From: Dehalococcoidia bacterium
GTDB lineage: Bacteria; Chloroflexota; Dehalococcoidia; GIF9; UBA5629
DNA length: 32,770 nt
Assembly: GCA_011170325.1 (NCBI GenBank)
Contig: DUEX01000042.1
Span: 1-32,770, forward strand
Direction of reading: 5' to 3'
The notes beneath the pieces were generated by a model. It did not search any database, was not told the origin of the DNA, and saw nothing but the letters and a program-made list of their open reading frames with translations. Positions 1 through 8,617 of the stretch are shown in pieces. The position numbers were made by a program, and so were the translations under genes. Each line of letters starts with the position of its first letter. The first letter of the stretch is position 1.

Positions 1-2
1 AT

Positions 3-167
3 GTAGAAGAGCTTCCAGGCGTCAACACTCAAGGACGCACTTTGAAGGAAGTAAGGGAAAATCTTCAAGAAGCTCTACGCCTGATTATTGAAGCTAATAA
101 AGAGCTTGCAGCAAAGAGCCAAGCAGACACCTTCGTTATCAAAGAGCCAATCATAATAGAAATGTAA
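3..167 (+). CDS. hicB: HicB-family antitoxin, 3' end (truncated by window edge)
   Basis: Frame 3 reads VEELPGVNTQGRTLKEVRENLQEALRLIIEANKELAAKSQADTFVIKEPIIIEM*, matching the HicB pattern (LPG..TQG.T..EA..N..EA). Directly followed by hicA. Below the ORF-track length cutoff. Confidence 0.85.
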   Translation, partial: VEELPGVNTQGRTLKEVRENLQEALRLIIEANKELAAKSQADTFVIKEPIIIEM

Positions 168-177
168 ACCTGTTCGG

Positions 178-363
178 ATGAAGCGGAAGGATTTGCTGCG
201 GCACCTTTGCAATCAGGAATGCCAATTGCTTCGAGAGGGCAAGAAGCATAGCGTGTTTTACAATCCAGCTAACAGTAAGACTTCAACCGTGCCACGCCAT
301 CGAGAAGTTGATGATTTTTTGGCAAGGAAGATCTACCGAGATTTAGGAATTCCAGAATTGTAG
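178..363 (+). CDS. hicA: HicA-family mRNA interferase toxin
   Basis: 61 aa, MKRKDLLRHL...LLREGKKHSVFYNPANSKTSTVPRHREVDDFLARKIYRDLGIPEL; HicA-type GxxHSxF and VPRHxE motifs. Confidence 0.9.
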   Translation: MKRKDLLRHLCNQECQLLREGKKHSVFYNPANSKTSTVPRHREVDDFLARKIYRDLGIPEL

Positions 364-380
364 TGAGGGAAACGCAACAT

Positions 381-3044
381 ATGTCTGAAATCCCTAAGGC
401 TTACGAGCCAAGTAAGGTTGAGCAGAAGTGGTATGGTTTCTGGATGGAGCAGGGCTACTTCACGCCGAAGATAGACCATAAGGAGAGACCCTTCGTCATC
501 ATCATGCCGCCGCCTAATGTCACCGGCGAGCTTCACCTAGGGCATGCTCTAACAGCTACATTGGAGGACATTATGGTCAGGTGGCATCGGATGAAGGGCG
601 AGTCTACCTTATGGCTGCCTGGAGTTGACCATGCTGGCATTGCTACTCAGGTAGTAGTGGAGCAGAAATTAGCCAGGGAAGGAATAGACCGACATCATTT
701 GGGCAGGGAGAAGTTCATTGAGCGTGTCTGGGAGTGGGTGAGCAAGGCACGGCAGTCAATCACCTACCAACATCAGAGACTGGGAGCTTCGTGTGACTGG
801 ACTCGGGAACGTTTTACTCTTGACGAAGGACCGAGCCTGGCAGTTCGTACTGCCTTCGTTCGTTTATATAATAAAAGGCTGATTTATCGTGGAGAGCGAA
901 TTGTAAACTGGTGTCCTCGTTGCCAGACGGCACTTTCTGACCTGGAAGTCCAGCATAAGGATGTAACAGGCAATCTCTATTATCTTCGTTATCCCCTAGC
1001 TGATGGTGATGGCTTTGTTACCGTGGCTACCACTCGACCCGAGACCTATCTTGGTGATACTGCGGTGGCAGTGAATCCTGAAGATAGGCGTTTCAAGGGC
1101 TTGATAGGCAAGAAGGTGGTCCTTCCAGTTATTGGAAGGGTGATTCCTATTATCACTGACAGTGCTGTTGACCTGACATTTGGTACTGGTGCAGTTAAGA
1201 TTACTCCAGCTCATGACCCGGTGGACTTCGAAATATCCGAGCGACAGGGTCTGCCGGTGATAAATATATTGAACTCAGACGCTACTATGAATGAACAGGC
1301 TGGTCCTTACGCTGGTCTTGACCGCTTTGTCTGTCGGCAAAGCGTATTAGCTGACTTTGAGAAGGCTGGGCTGCTGGAAAAGATTGAGCCACATTCCCAC
1401 TCGGTAGGACACTGTGGCCGCTGCCAGACGATGATCGAGCCTGAGGTCAGCAAACAGTGGTTTGTTAAAGTAGCGCCATTGGCTGAGGCGGCAATCAAAG
1501 CTGTTGTTGAAGGTCGGATTACCATAATTCCGGAGCGCTTTACCAAAGTCTATCTTAATTGGATGGAGAATATCCGTGATTGGTGCATCAGCCGCCAGTT
1601 GTGGTGGGGTCATCGAATTCCGGCATGGTATTGCCATAAATGCGGTGAACTGACGGTAACTGTTGATGAGCCTGTTGTTTGCAGTCATTGTGGCTTGGCT
1701 GAAATCGTTCAGGACTCTGATGTGCTCGATACCTGGTTTAGCTCGGCATTATGGACGCACTCAACTTTAGGCTGGCCTGAGGATACCGAGGACTTGGGCT
1801 ATTTCTACCCGACCTCGGTTATGGAAACTGGCTATGACATATTGTTCTTCTGGGTAGCCAGGATGGTCATGATGGGACTGGAAGATACCGAGGATATCCC
1901 ATTTGACACCGTTTATCTGCATGGGTTGGTTCGGGATGAGAAAGGCGAGAAGATGAGCAAGATGCGGGGAAATGTTCTGAGTCCTATCGACGCTATAGAT
2001 GAGTACGGCACTGATGCCCTTCGCTTTGCCGTTACAATCGGCACTTCGCCGGGGAACGATGTTAGTCTTGGTCGGCATAGATTAGAAGCTGGACGCAACT
2101 TTGCTAACAAGCTGTGGAATGCTGCCAGATTCGTACTTCAAAGCCTTGAGGCTAAGCCGATAGAAGGTCGGGCATTAGCAGAGTTAGCAGTAGAGCGCCC
2201 AGAGCCGATAGAAGACCGCTGGATTTTAAGTCGGCTCAGTCGTCTTGTTCTCAATGTTAACAAGTCGATATCTGATTTCCAGTTTGGAGAGGCTGAGCGA
2301 CAAGTCCACGACTTTTTCTGGGGTGAATTTTGCGACTGGTACATCGAGATAGCTAAAATCCGTCTGTCTCAGTCAACCTCTTCACCTCTGCCTGTTTTGG
2401 CCCTTGTCCTGGAGACGACACTTCGCCTCCTCCATCCCTTTATGCCGTTTATTACTGAGGAGCTATGGCAAAACTTGAAGCACCGTTCACCTGAAGGCAC
2501 TCTCGATTCAGCTTCTATCGTGATTGCGCCATATCCAGTTGCCGATGAGAAGGTTATCGACCCTGAGGCTGAGCAGGTGATGGACTCAGTCATAGAAATC
2601 ATCCGTTCTATTCGCAATGCTCGGGCTGAGCACAAAGTAGCCGCAGCTAAGTGGATTGAAGCCCAGGTGTATGCTGACAAGCTTGCTCCAGCTCTAGCTT
2701 CGCAGTCCAAGGCTATAGAAACCTTAGCTAGGGCTCGGCCTCTGGTTATGTTGAGTCGTGACCGGAGGCGAGATGGAGGGGAGAAAGCTCTGGTCCTGGT
2801 GCTGAAGGAGGCTGAAGTGGTCTTGCCCTGGGCAGGCATGGTTGAGTTAGTTGCTGAAAAGCAACGTTTGGAGAGGGAAATCAGCACGAATCAAAAGGAA
2901 ATTGCCCGGCTGCAGGAAAGGCTGAAAGATGCTGCTTTCGTGTCCAAAGCACCGGCAGTGGTAGTAGAGAAAGAGCGTGGCAAGCTTCGAGCTTGTGAAG
3001 ACAAGTTGGTGAGGTTGAAGCAGGAGCTGGCTCAGCTCAGCTAA
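381..3044 (+). CDS. valS: Valine--tRNA ligase
   Basis: PPPNVTGELHLGHAL (HIGH motif), GEKMSKMRGNV (KMSKS), C-terminal coiled coil. ORF opens at GTG 363, but ATG 381 (MSEIPKAYEPSKVEQKWY) is the more likely start. Confidence 0.97.
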   Translation: MSEIPKAYEPSKVEQKWYGFWMEQGYFTPKIDHKERPFVIIMPPPNVTGELHLGHALTATLEDIMVRWHRMKGESTLWLPGVDHAGIATQVVVEQKLAREGIDRHHLGREKFIERVWEWVSKARQSITYQHQRLGASCDWTRERFTLDEGPSLAVRTAFVRLYNKRLIYRGERIVNWCPRCQTALSDLEVQHKDVTGNLYYLRYPLADGDGFVTVATTRPETYLGDTAVAVNPEDRRFKGLIGKKVVLPVIGRVIPIITDSAVDLTFGTGAVKITPAHDPVDFEISERQGLPVINILNSDATMNEQAGPYAGLDRFVCRQSVLADFEKAGLLEKIEPHSHSVGHCGRCQTMIEPEVSKQWFVKVAPLAEAAIKAVVEGRITIIPERFTKVYLNWMENIRDWCISRQLWWGHRIPAWYCHKCGELTVTVDEPVVCSHCGLAEIVQDSDVLDTWFSSALWTHSTLGWPEDTEDLGYFYPTSVMETGYDILFFWVARMVMMGLEDTEDIPFDTVYLHGLVRDEKGEKMSKMRGNVLSPIDAIDEYGTDALRFAVTIGTSPGNDVSLGRHRLEAGRNFANKLWNAARFVLQSLEAKPIEGRALAELAVERPEPIEDRWILSRLSRLVLNVNKSISDFQFGEAERQVHDFFWGEFCDWYIEIAKIRLSQSTSSPLPVLALVLETTLRLLHPFMPFITEELWQNLKHRSPEGTLDSASIVIAPYPVADEKVIDPEAEQVMDSVIEIIRSIRNARAEHKVAAAKWIEAQVYADKLAPALASQSKAIETLARARPLVMLSRDRRRDGGEKALVLVLKEAEVVLPWAGMVELVAEKQRLEREISTNQKEIARLQERLKDAAFVSKAPAVVVEKERGKLRACEDKLVRLKQELAQLS

Positions 3045-3741
3045 AAGCTACCTTTTTCAAGGCTAAGTTGTGGTGCATCTGTATCAGGGCTTTCTTGGTA
3101 TCACTAGCCACCCGGGATTTATCGCAAATTTTTAGACGATGCTTGAATAGCCAGTAGGTGAATTCCTTAAGTTCATTCACGCTCATAGATTTGCGTTTCG
3201 GACATTTCTTCTCTTTTCTGAATTTATCCAGTAGAGCTTGCTGACTGGCGCCGTAAATTCGGTGGTATGCCTTGTCGAGCTCATCCTCATATTTATTTGA
3301 GCCTGAAGCACGCTTCTCTTTGCGAATCTCGTTGACTACGGCTAGAATCAAAGCCTCTTCGACTAGAACACCGTAGAGATAATTGAGATAAGCCCGATAT
3401 TTGGCAGGGCCGATTAATCTTTTAAATCTCTCCTTGGTCAGCTCTAAGGGCGGCCGGTCGAAGAAGAGGAGGTCGGTTTTTTCCTTTTCTGGAATGGACT
3501 GGCTTATTTCCTCGCACAGACGCTCTGCCAACAGTAGCCAGTCGAAAGCCTCGCCATCAATCAGGTAGCAATAGTGGCGCCCGTCGTAATTTTCCCCGGC
3601 GCTGTTCCATAATTTGATAGCTTCGAGTAAAGCTAAGTACCAGTGCTTGCCGTTAGCTACAGCTTGTTTAAGGTGCTCGATTGCCTCGGTATCACCTTCA
3701 GCCCTGACGTCTGAAATGTTCTGTTCTCCTTGTAATGGCAT
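3037..3741 (-). CDS. Conserved hypothetical protein, function unknown
   Basis: Long ORF immediately downstream of polX on the same strand. The internal ATG at 3741 (MPLQGEQNISDV...) avoids the overlap with polX that the 3819 start creates. No family recognised. Confidence 0.7.
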   Translation of the reverse strand: MPLQGEQNISDVRAEGDTEAIEHLKQAVANGKHWYLALLEAIKLWNSAGENYDGRHYCYLIDGEAFDWLLLAERLCEEISQSIPEKEKTDLLFFDRPPLELTKERFKRLIGPAKYRAYLNYLYGVLVEEALILAVVNEIRKEKRASGSNKYEDELDKAYHRIYGASQQALLDKFRKEKKCPKRKSMSVNELKEFTYWLFKHRLKICDKSRVASDTKKALIQMHHNLALKKVAFS

Positions 3742-3755
3742 CTGCCTAGGCTTTC

Positions 3756-5471
3756 CTACCTGGAGAGAGCCATAACCTCCTCCACTGGCCTGGTATTGAG
3801 TATATGCTGGGGTTGGCACCAGCCACGGCGGGCGACGCCAACACCGAAGCGCATAAAGCTTAGCTGGGCACTGCTATGGGCGTCTGTGTCCAAGATTAGC
3901 TTTACTCCCATTTCTCGCGCTCGATAGGCATGAATATCTTTCAAATCAAGTCGGCTGGGCATAGCGTTGATTTCTAAGGCCTTATTATACTTAGCTGCGG
4001 CTCGGAAGACGGCTTCTAAGTCGACAGCTACTGGCTCTCGCTCACCGAGGAGGCGACAGGTGGGGTGGGCAATGACATCAACATTTGGGTTTTCTATAGC
4101 TCCTAAAATACGCTTGGTTATTTGTTCTTCGCTTTGGGTCATAGCTGAGTGGATGGCGGCGATAACGATATCCAGATCGGCTAGAAGCTCCTGGGGTGAG
4201 TCCAGGCTACCGTCAGCCCGGATATCCACCTCTATGCCGCAAAGGATATGAATGCCATCAAGTTGCTGATTGAGCCGTTTGATTTCATCGATTTGTCTTC
4301 TCAGCCGTTCCTCGTTAAGTCCATGGGCAATGCCTCGCCCGCCTGAATGGTCGGTGATTGCCAGGTACTGATAACCAAGGGCTTTAGCTGCCAGAGCCAT
4401 GGCTTCGATGGACTCATGCCCATCGCTCCAGTCGGTGTGAGCATGGAGGTCTCCCTTTATATCTGACAATTCCACAAGCCTGGGGATAGCGCCTTGCTCA
4501 GCCATTTCTATCTCTTGCTGGGCTTCTCTCAGCTCCGGTGGAATATATTGAAGTCCCAGTCGGTGGTAGAAATCTTCCTCAACAGGGAATTTCTCCAGCT
4601 TATCTTCAGCCAGGTCGGTGATGCCGTATTCGCTTAGTTTTAGCCCCTGCTTTTGTCCTCTTAGTCTCAAGCCAATGTTGTGTTGCTTGCTGCCGGTGAA
4701 ATACTGGAGCAGGGAGCCGAAGGAGTCGTGCTCCACCATTCTCAGGTCAGCTTGGAGTCCGCCGGGGAGGATAGCGCTGGCTTTAGTTGGGCCTTGAGCC
4801 AACACTCCCCTTATTTGAGGCAGGGCGACGAAGGTGTTGATAACCTCCTCTGGATTATCGGCTGTGCCCATAAGGTCGATATCACCCAGCGTTTCTCTGA
4901 AGCGGCGCAAGCTACCGGCGGCGGTCAGATTTCTGACCCCGGGCAGGGGGTGGAGAGCGTCCAGAATCTCTTCCACCATAGGTAAAGCTTCACCTATGGG
5001 GATACGCTGGTCTTTACGGCGCAGGGCTTGAATCTGGTGCAAGATATTGTCGGCCGTCTTGTCGCCGAGGCGAAACATCTTGGCTACCTGCCCATCTTTG
5101 ATAGCCTGCTCTAACCCATCCACAGATTTTATTTCCAGTTCAGTGGAGAGCCTTTTTGCTGTCTTAGGCCCGATGCCCGGGATTTCCAGCAGGCTGGTTA
5201 TGCCTTCGGGGAACTCGGCTTTGAGGTTTTCATAGTAGCCTAGTTTCCCGGTAGTCATCAGCTCAGTAGTTTTCTTAGCTATTGCCTCGCCCACCCCTGG
5301 GATGTTCTTCAAATCCTCGCCCTCCTCGAGCATGGTCTCTATTTCTTTAGGCAGGTGCTCGATGGCCCGGGCCGCCCGCTGATAAGCTCGAATCTTGAAT
5401 ACATTTTCCCCCTTGAGCTCTAAGAGGTCAGCGATATCCTGAAATACTTTAGCAACAGCCGTGTTTTTCAT
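3756..5471 (-). CDS. polX: DNA polymerase/3'-5' exonuclease PolX
   Basis: 571 aa; helix-hairpin-helix IPGVGEAIAKK and IPGIGPKTAKR, polymerase GSLRRFRETLGDIDLM, PHP domain GDLHAHTDWSDGHESIEAM. Confidence 0.96.
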   Translation of the reverse strand: MKNTAVAKVFQDIADLLELKGENVFKIRAYQRAARAIEHLPKEIETMLEEGEDLKNIPGVGEAIAKKTTELMTTGKLGYYENLKAEFPEGITSLLEIPGIGPKTAKRLSTELEIKSVDGLEQAIKDGQVAKMFRLGDKTADNILHQIQALRRKDQRIPIGEALPMVEEILDALHPLPGVRNLTAAGSLRRFRETLGDIDLMGTADNPEEVINTFVALPQIRGVLAQGPTKASAILPGGLQADLRMVEHDSFGSLLQYFTGSKQHNIGLRLRGQKQGLKLSEYGITDLAEDKLEKFPVEEDFYHRLGLQYIPPELREAQQEIEMAEQGAIPRLVELSDIKGDLHAHTDWSDGHESIEAMALAAKALGYQYLAITDHSGGRGIAHGLNEERLRRQIDEIKRLNQQLDGIHILCGIEVDIRADGSLDSPQELLADLDIVIAAIHSAMTQSEEQITKRILGAIENPNVDVIAHPTCRLLGEREPVAVDLEAVFRAAAKYNKALEINAMPSRLDLKDIHAYRAREMGVKLILDTDAHSSAQLSFMRFGVGVARRGWCQPQHILNTRPVEEVMALSR

Positions 5472-5546
5472 TGGCTTAATGTAATGTCCTACCTATTGAG
5501 CACAGTTTGTGTTCAATTGAACATTAGCTATGCTCAATTCTCTCAC

Positions 5547-6470
5547 TTATCCACTTCCAGTCGGGGTTGCCGTGGTCGAAGAAGGACCTTCGACCTTGTT
5601 TCTTTTGCTTATTCTACCCCTCTCATACCTAGCCCATCTTATAGAGCGATTTTGTTGCTCCTTCTCAGATTCGAGGGAGGGCTTGCGCATGATGAAAAGA
5701 TACTTGAAACCGCGAAGGTAAAAATTGAACCTTCTTGCTCTATTGTGCCAAAGCCCTGTATTTGAAGTTTGGCCTCTCCTGACCACACAAATAACGTCTA
5801 CGGTCTCGAAGTATTTACATAGTCGCTCATATAGTTTGAAGCCTACGGGTGTAAACCTCTTCTTGACCCACTGGTCACCAATTAGCCAGCCCATTACCTT
5901 GCCGGGCTTTAAGATCCTGTAAATTTCGGCTGCAACTTTTTCAAGTTCATCGAAGAAACGCTCATCCTCGCAGGAAATCTTGCCGATGCAATCAGGGTGG
6001 TCGGAATAGTTTATATTGTCAGAATAGGGGGAGTCTATGAATACCATATCTGCAGAGTTATCCGATAGAGGTATGCTCCGGGCATCATTTTGTATAACTT
6101 CGGGGTGTGCTGGGGCTATATCATATCCGATGACCTGTCGTTCTTCTTCCTTGCATACATCGATTGTTGTGCCACTTCCTGCCATCGGGTCTATGACCAA
6201 ATCGCCTGGCTTGGTATATCTTTGGACGAGATTCCAAATTATGAATGCTGGTGTGACGGCAGGATATTTGTTATTGCCTTTTGGTCTTTTGCCATAGCTT
6301 TGTCTTGGATAATCCCACAGAGTGGTGGCCTCTAGCACAGGCCTTTCAGCTTTTACTTCCTTAATTTTGCTAGCCTGAGTCTTGCTAGGTTGATAAGCGA
6401 AGCCATTTTGTGGCATGTCCTTGAATAGCGGAAGCGTGGTTTCTGCATCTCTAGATTTTCTTTTGGTCAC
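5547..6470 (-). CDS. DNA amino-methyltransferase (N6-adenine/N4-cytosine type), putative modification subunit
   Basis: SAM motif DPMAGSGTT followed by catalytic-type motif DSPYSDNINYSD; 5 bp downstream of a nuclease-like gene on the same strand. Confidence 0.85.
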   Translation of the reverse strand: MTKRKSRDAETTLPLFKDMPQNGFAYQPSKTQASKIKEVKAERPVLEATTLWDYPRQSYGKRPKGNNKYPAVTPAFIIWNLVQRYTKPGDLVIDPMAGSGTTIDVCKEEERQVIGYDIAPAHPEVIQNDARSIPLSDNSADMVFIDSPYSDNINYSDHPDCIGKISCEDERFFDELEKVAAEIYRILKPGKVMGWLIGDQWVKKRFTPVGFKLYERLCKYFETVDVICVVRRGQTSNTGLWHNRARRFNFYLRGFKYLFIMRKPSLESEKEQQNRSIRWARYERGRISKRNKVEGPSSTTATPTGSG

Positions 6471-6475
6471 GGATA

Positions 6476-7174
6476 TTATCTCCCTCGAATTATTGATCGT
6501 AAATCCTGAATGAAGTTTGGGAATGCCTTGACCTTTTCACTCTCTGCAAGGTGGCGTAAGGCGTAGGTTCCATCTAGCTCGTGCTCAACAATAATCCTGT
6601 TCCGAGAAGGATTTGCCATATCTTTAACTAGATCTCCATCCTCGTCGGCGGTTATGAAGTATCCCTTAATGTGCATAGTTAGAGGGTCGCTTGCGAGCTT
6701 CAATTTCCAATATGCTGTTTGAGCGATTCTCTCACGTAATGTTATTTTACATGATATGACTCCAATTACATTGGACGTCTTGGGTTCGTAAATAACCAAA
6801 TCTACATCAGGAAGTAGTGCCCACTCTCCATATCTGACGAGGAGGTTGCGATATACCTTACTCAGTTCTGGTGTGAGATTTTTCCTTTTTAGTGTTGCAC
6901 CTGGAATGACTCGAAGATCGACGGCCTCCAATTCATCCCTAATCACATGCCAAATCAACTTCTCGAAGTTCTTACCCTTGAACGCTTTCCATGATTGCTC
7001 GGCATCTGGTGTTTTCCCTTTGGCCCTTAGTTTCAAAGCTTTGGAGCTTGATAGGTATTCTTGCTTATACTTTTCTCTTGCCTCCTCAAAGATCTCGGAA
7101 ACATGGAGATAGACTCCATCTGCGTATAATTTTTTCTTAGCTTCGTACATTGTTATTAAATCGTTGAGTTTCAT
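6476..7174 (-). CDS. Putative type II restriction endonuclease (PD-(D/E)xK type; possibly BsaWI-like)
   Basis: 232 aa with PDVDLVIYEPKTSNVIGVISCKITLRERIAQTAYWKLKL, consistent with a PD...(D/E/S)xK nuclease core; paired with the methyltransferase. Family assignment is from memory of motif style. Confidence 0.7.
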   Translation of the reverse strand: MKLNDLITMYEAKKKLYADGVYLHVSEIFEEAREKYKQEYLSSSKALKLRAKGKTPDAEQSWKAFKGKNFEKLIWHVIRDELEAVDLRVIPGATLKRKNLTPELSKVYRNLLVRYGEWALLPDVDLVIYEPKTSNVIGVISCKITLRERIAQTAYWKLKLASDPLTMHIKGYFITADEDGDLVKDMANPSRNRIIVEHELDGTYALRHLAESEKVKAFPNFIQDLRSIIRGR

Positions 7175-7226
7175 CTTAGTTTACCCCCAACTAGCTCTAG
7201 GCCGTGCTCAATTATGAAACTCGGGT

Positions 7227-7439
7227 CTAGCTTTTAAGTGTTGCATCGCTTAATTCAATGTCCTCAATCCCGTCCCAGCAGCTCAGGTGGCAGGCGTAGC
7301 GGACACAAGAGCCACGGAGGGTTAGGTTGTCATCCGATTCAGCAATATTGCCTTCGGCTATCATAAGAACAGGTTGCCCTTTTGTCATCGGCTCCTGGCA
7401 TTTATCACAGGTGGTAACACCTAAACGAGCTTCTATCAT
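7227..7439 (-). CDS. Small CxxC-containing putative zinc-binding protein
   Basis: 70 aa, TCDKCQEPMTKG...CVRYACHLSCWDG: two cysteine clusters. A purine-rich AAGGAGGTCAC precedes the start on the minus strand. Confidence 0.6.
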   Translation of the reverse strand: MIEARLGVTTCDKCQEPMTKGQPVLMIAEGNIAESDDNLTLRGSCVRYACHLSCWDGIEDIELSDATLKS

Positions 7440-7455
7440 AGTGACCTCCTTAAAC

Positions 7456-7551
7456 CTACCTTACGCAGCAGTGCTTGTATTTTTTGCCTGAGCTGCAGGG
7501 GCAAATTTGCTGTGACCTATTACTGCCTCCGATAGATTTAATTTCGATGTG
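7456..7551 (-). pseudogene. Orphan SEC-C zinc-binding tail fragment
   Basis: Stop-to-stop frame reads [31 protein letters not shown]. No ATG/GTG/TTG start in frame. 35/38 nt identical (7466-7503) to the secA 3' end (8664-8701). Confidence 0.6.
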
Positions 7552-7617
7552 CTACACGAAGTATTATACGATTTCTTTATCTTCAATGTCGAAGATGACT
7601 CTGTAATCTCCAAAATC
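7538..7617 (-). pseudogene. Remnant of RelE/ParE-family toxin C-terminus
   Basis: Minus strand reads IDFGDYRVIFDIEDKEIV* and, after a one-base frame change, ILRVAHRN*; together this resembles the RelE C-terminal ..GDYRVIFDIED.EIVILRVAHR.. pattern. Confidence 0.55.
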
Positions 7618-7903
7618 TATAAGTTCCTAGGGGCACGCAGGCAGCCAGGTGAAAAATATAGGGGAGATATCGTCTCCTATCGGGTGGAGAGCTTCGTCAA
7701 CGCTGATAGATAGGGATTTTGGGAGATGCAGAGCATGGCTCGCATGTTGAGGGCCACTGCAAGGCTTCGAGAGGGCAATTGACAACCAGATGCCATGGCT
7801 ATATTATTTTCGACAAAAGCGATAAGGGGACAGGACTGTGCCACCGCGAGTTGAAGTGGGAAATCCCGGTTACAGTGAGGACCCCGGCTTATAGGAGGTT
7901 GTC

Positions 7904-8590
7904 GTGAGAAAGCATAAATCTTGTTCCATTGCCATCATAGTAGTAGTTCTTCTACTGGCTAGCTTGGTGACAGCTTGTGCCTCATCTGCACCGAGTTCGG
8001 CACCGCCCACGGAGATGCCTTCTACTACGGAGAGCCCACAACAGGGCCAACCTGCTGAAGAAGGGGCGGCCGAAGAACCCACGCCCCCTGCCGCCAAACT
8101 GGCATTGTTCGTCATCTACAATCAATTCCACGAGACGGAGTATGGCGAACCGCGTGCTGTACTGGAGGACGCCGGCGTCATCGTGACCGTTGCCTCTTCG
8201 TCGCTAGACGCAGTAACAGGCCATTCGGGCATGCAGGTGGAGCCGGACGTAGTGCTAGGTGATGTGTATGCTGCCGATTATGATGCCATCGTCTTTGTGG
8301 GTGGCTACGGGTATGACCAGGATGGCCCGGAAGCCTGTCGTGTCGCGCAGGAGGCGGCCGCCGAGGGCAAAGTGCTGGCGGCTATCTGCATAGCGCCGAT
8401 AACACTGGCTAAGGCGGGTGTGCTGGATGGCAAGCGTGCAACGTCCTCCGTCCTACGCTCGGAGCTAGAGGCGGAAGGTGCTATCTGGACTGGCGCTACG
8501 GTCGAGCGCGATGGGCTCATCATCACTGCTAATGGTCCTGCAGCAGCACGCCGCTTTGGGGAAACCATTGTTGCAGCACTGGAGGAGTGA
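7904..8590 (+). CDS. DJ-1/PfpI-family protein with lipoprotein signal peptide
   Basis: GTG start after AGGAGG; signal peptide with lipobox LVTAC; Pro/Ser/Thr-rich linker; DJ-1/PfpI core with AAICIAP nucleophile-elbow motif. Confidence 0.85.
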   Translation: MRKHKSCSIAIIVVVLLLASLVTACASSAPSSAPPTEMPSTTESPQQGQPAEEGAAEEPTPPAAKLALFVIYNQFHETEYGEPRAVLEDAGVIVTVASSSLDAVTGHSGMQVEPDVVLGDVYAADYDAIVFVGGYGYDQDGPEACRVAQEAAAEGKVLAAICIAPITLAKAGVLDGKRATSSVLRSELEAEGAIWTGATVERDGLIITANGPAAARRFGETIVAALEE

Positions 8591-8594
8591 CGCG

Positions 8595-8617
8595 GAAGCG
8601 GCTAGCCATGCCGCTTC
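8595..8617. terminator. Stem-loop between convergent genes
   Basis: Perfect 8-bp stem GAAGCGGC-TAGCCAT-GCCGCTTC between the PfpI-like gene and secA; lacks a clear U tract. Confidence 0.45.

Noticed and set aside
1-380. Possible T-box riboswitch upstream of valS
   Set aside because: The upstream space is occupied by hicBA coding sequence, leaving only ~17 nt before the likely ATG.
2369-2887. 172-aa antisense ORF inside valS
   Set aside because: Lies entirely opposite a strongly supported valS; low-complexity Ser/Arg/Ala-rich composition typical of antisense translation.
5484-5765. Plus-strand ORFs of 93 and 63 aa antisense to the methyltransferase end
   Set aside because: Opposite-strand to a supported CDS with no recognisable domain; explained by repeat-like DNA.
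7719-7907. 62-aa plus-strand ORF before the PfpI-like gene
   Set aside because: No convincing start context or homology signal; lies in DNA with decayed gene fragments.
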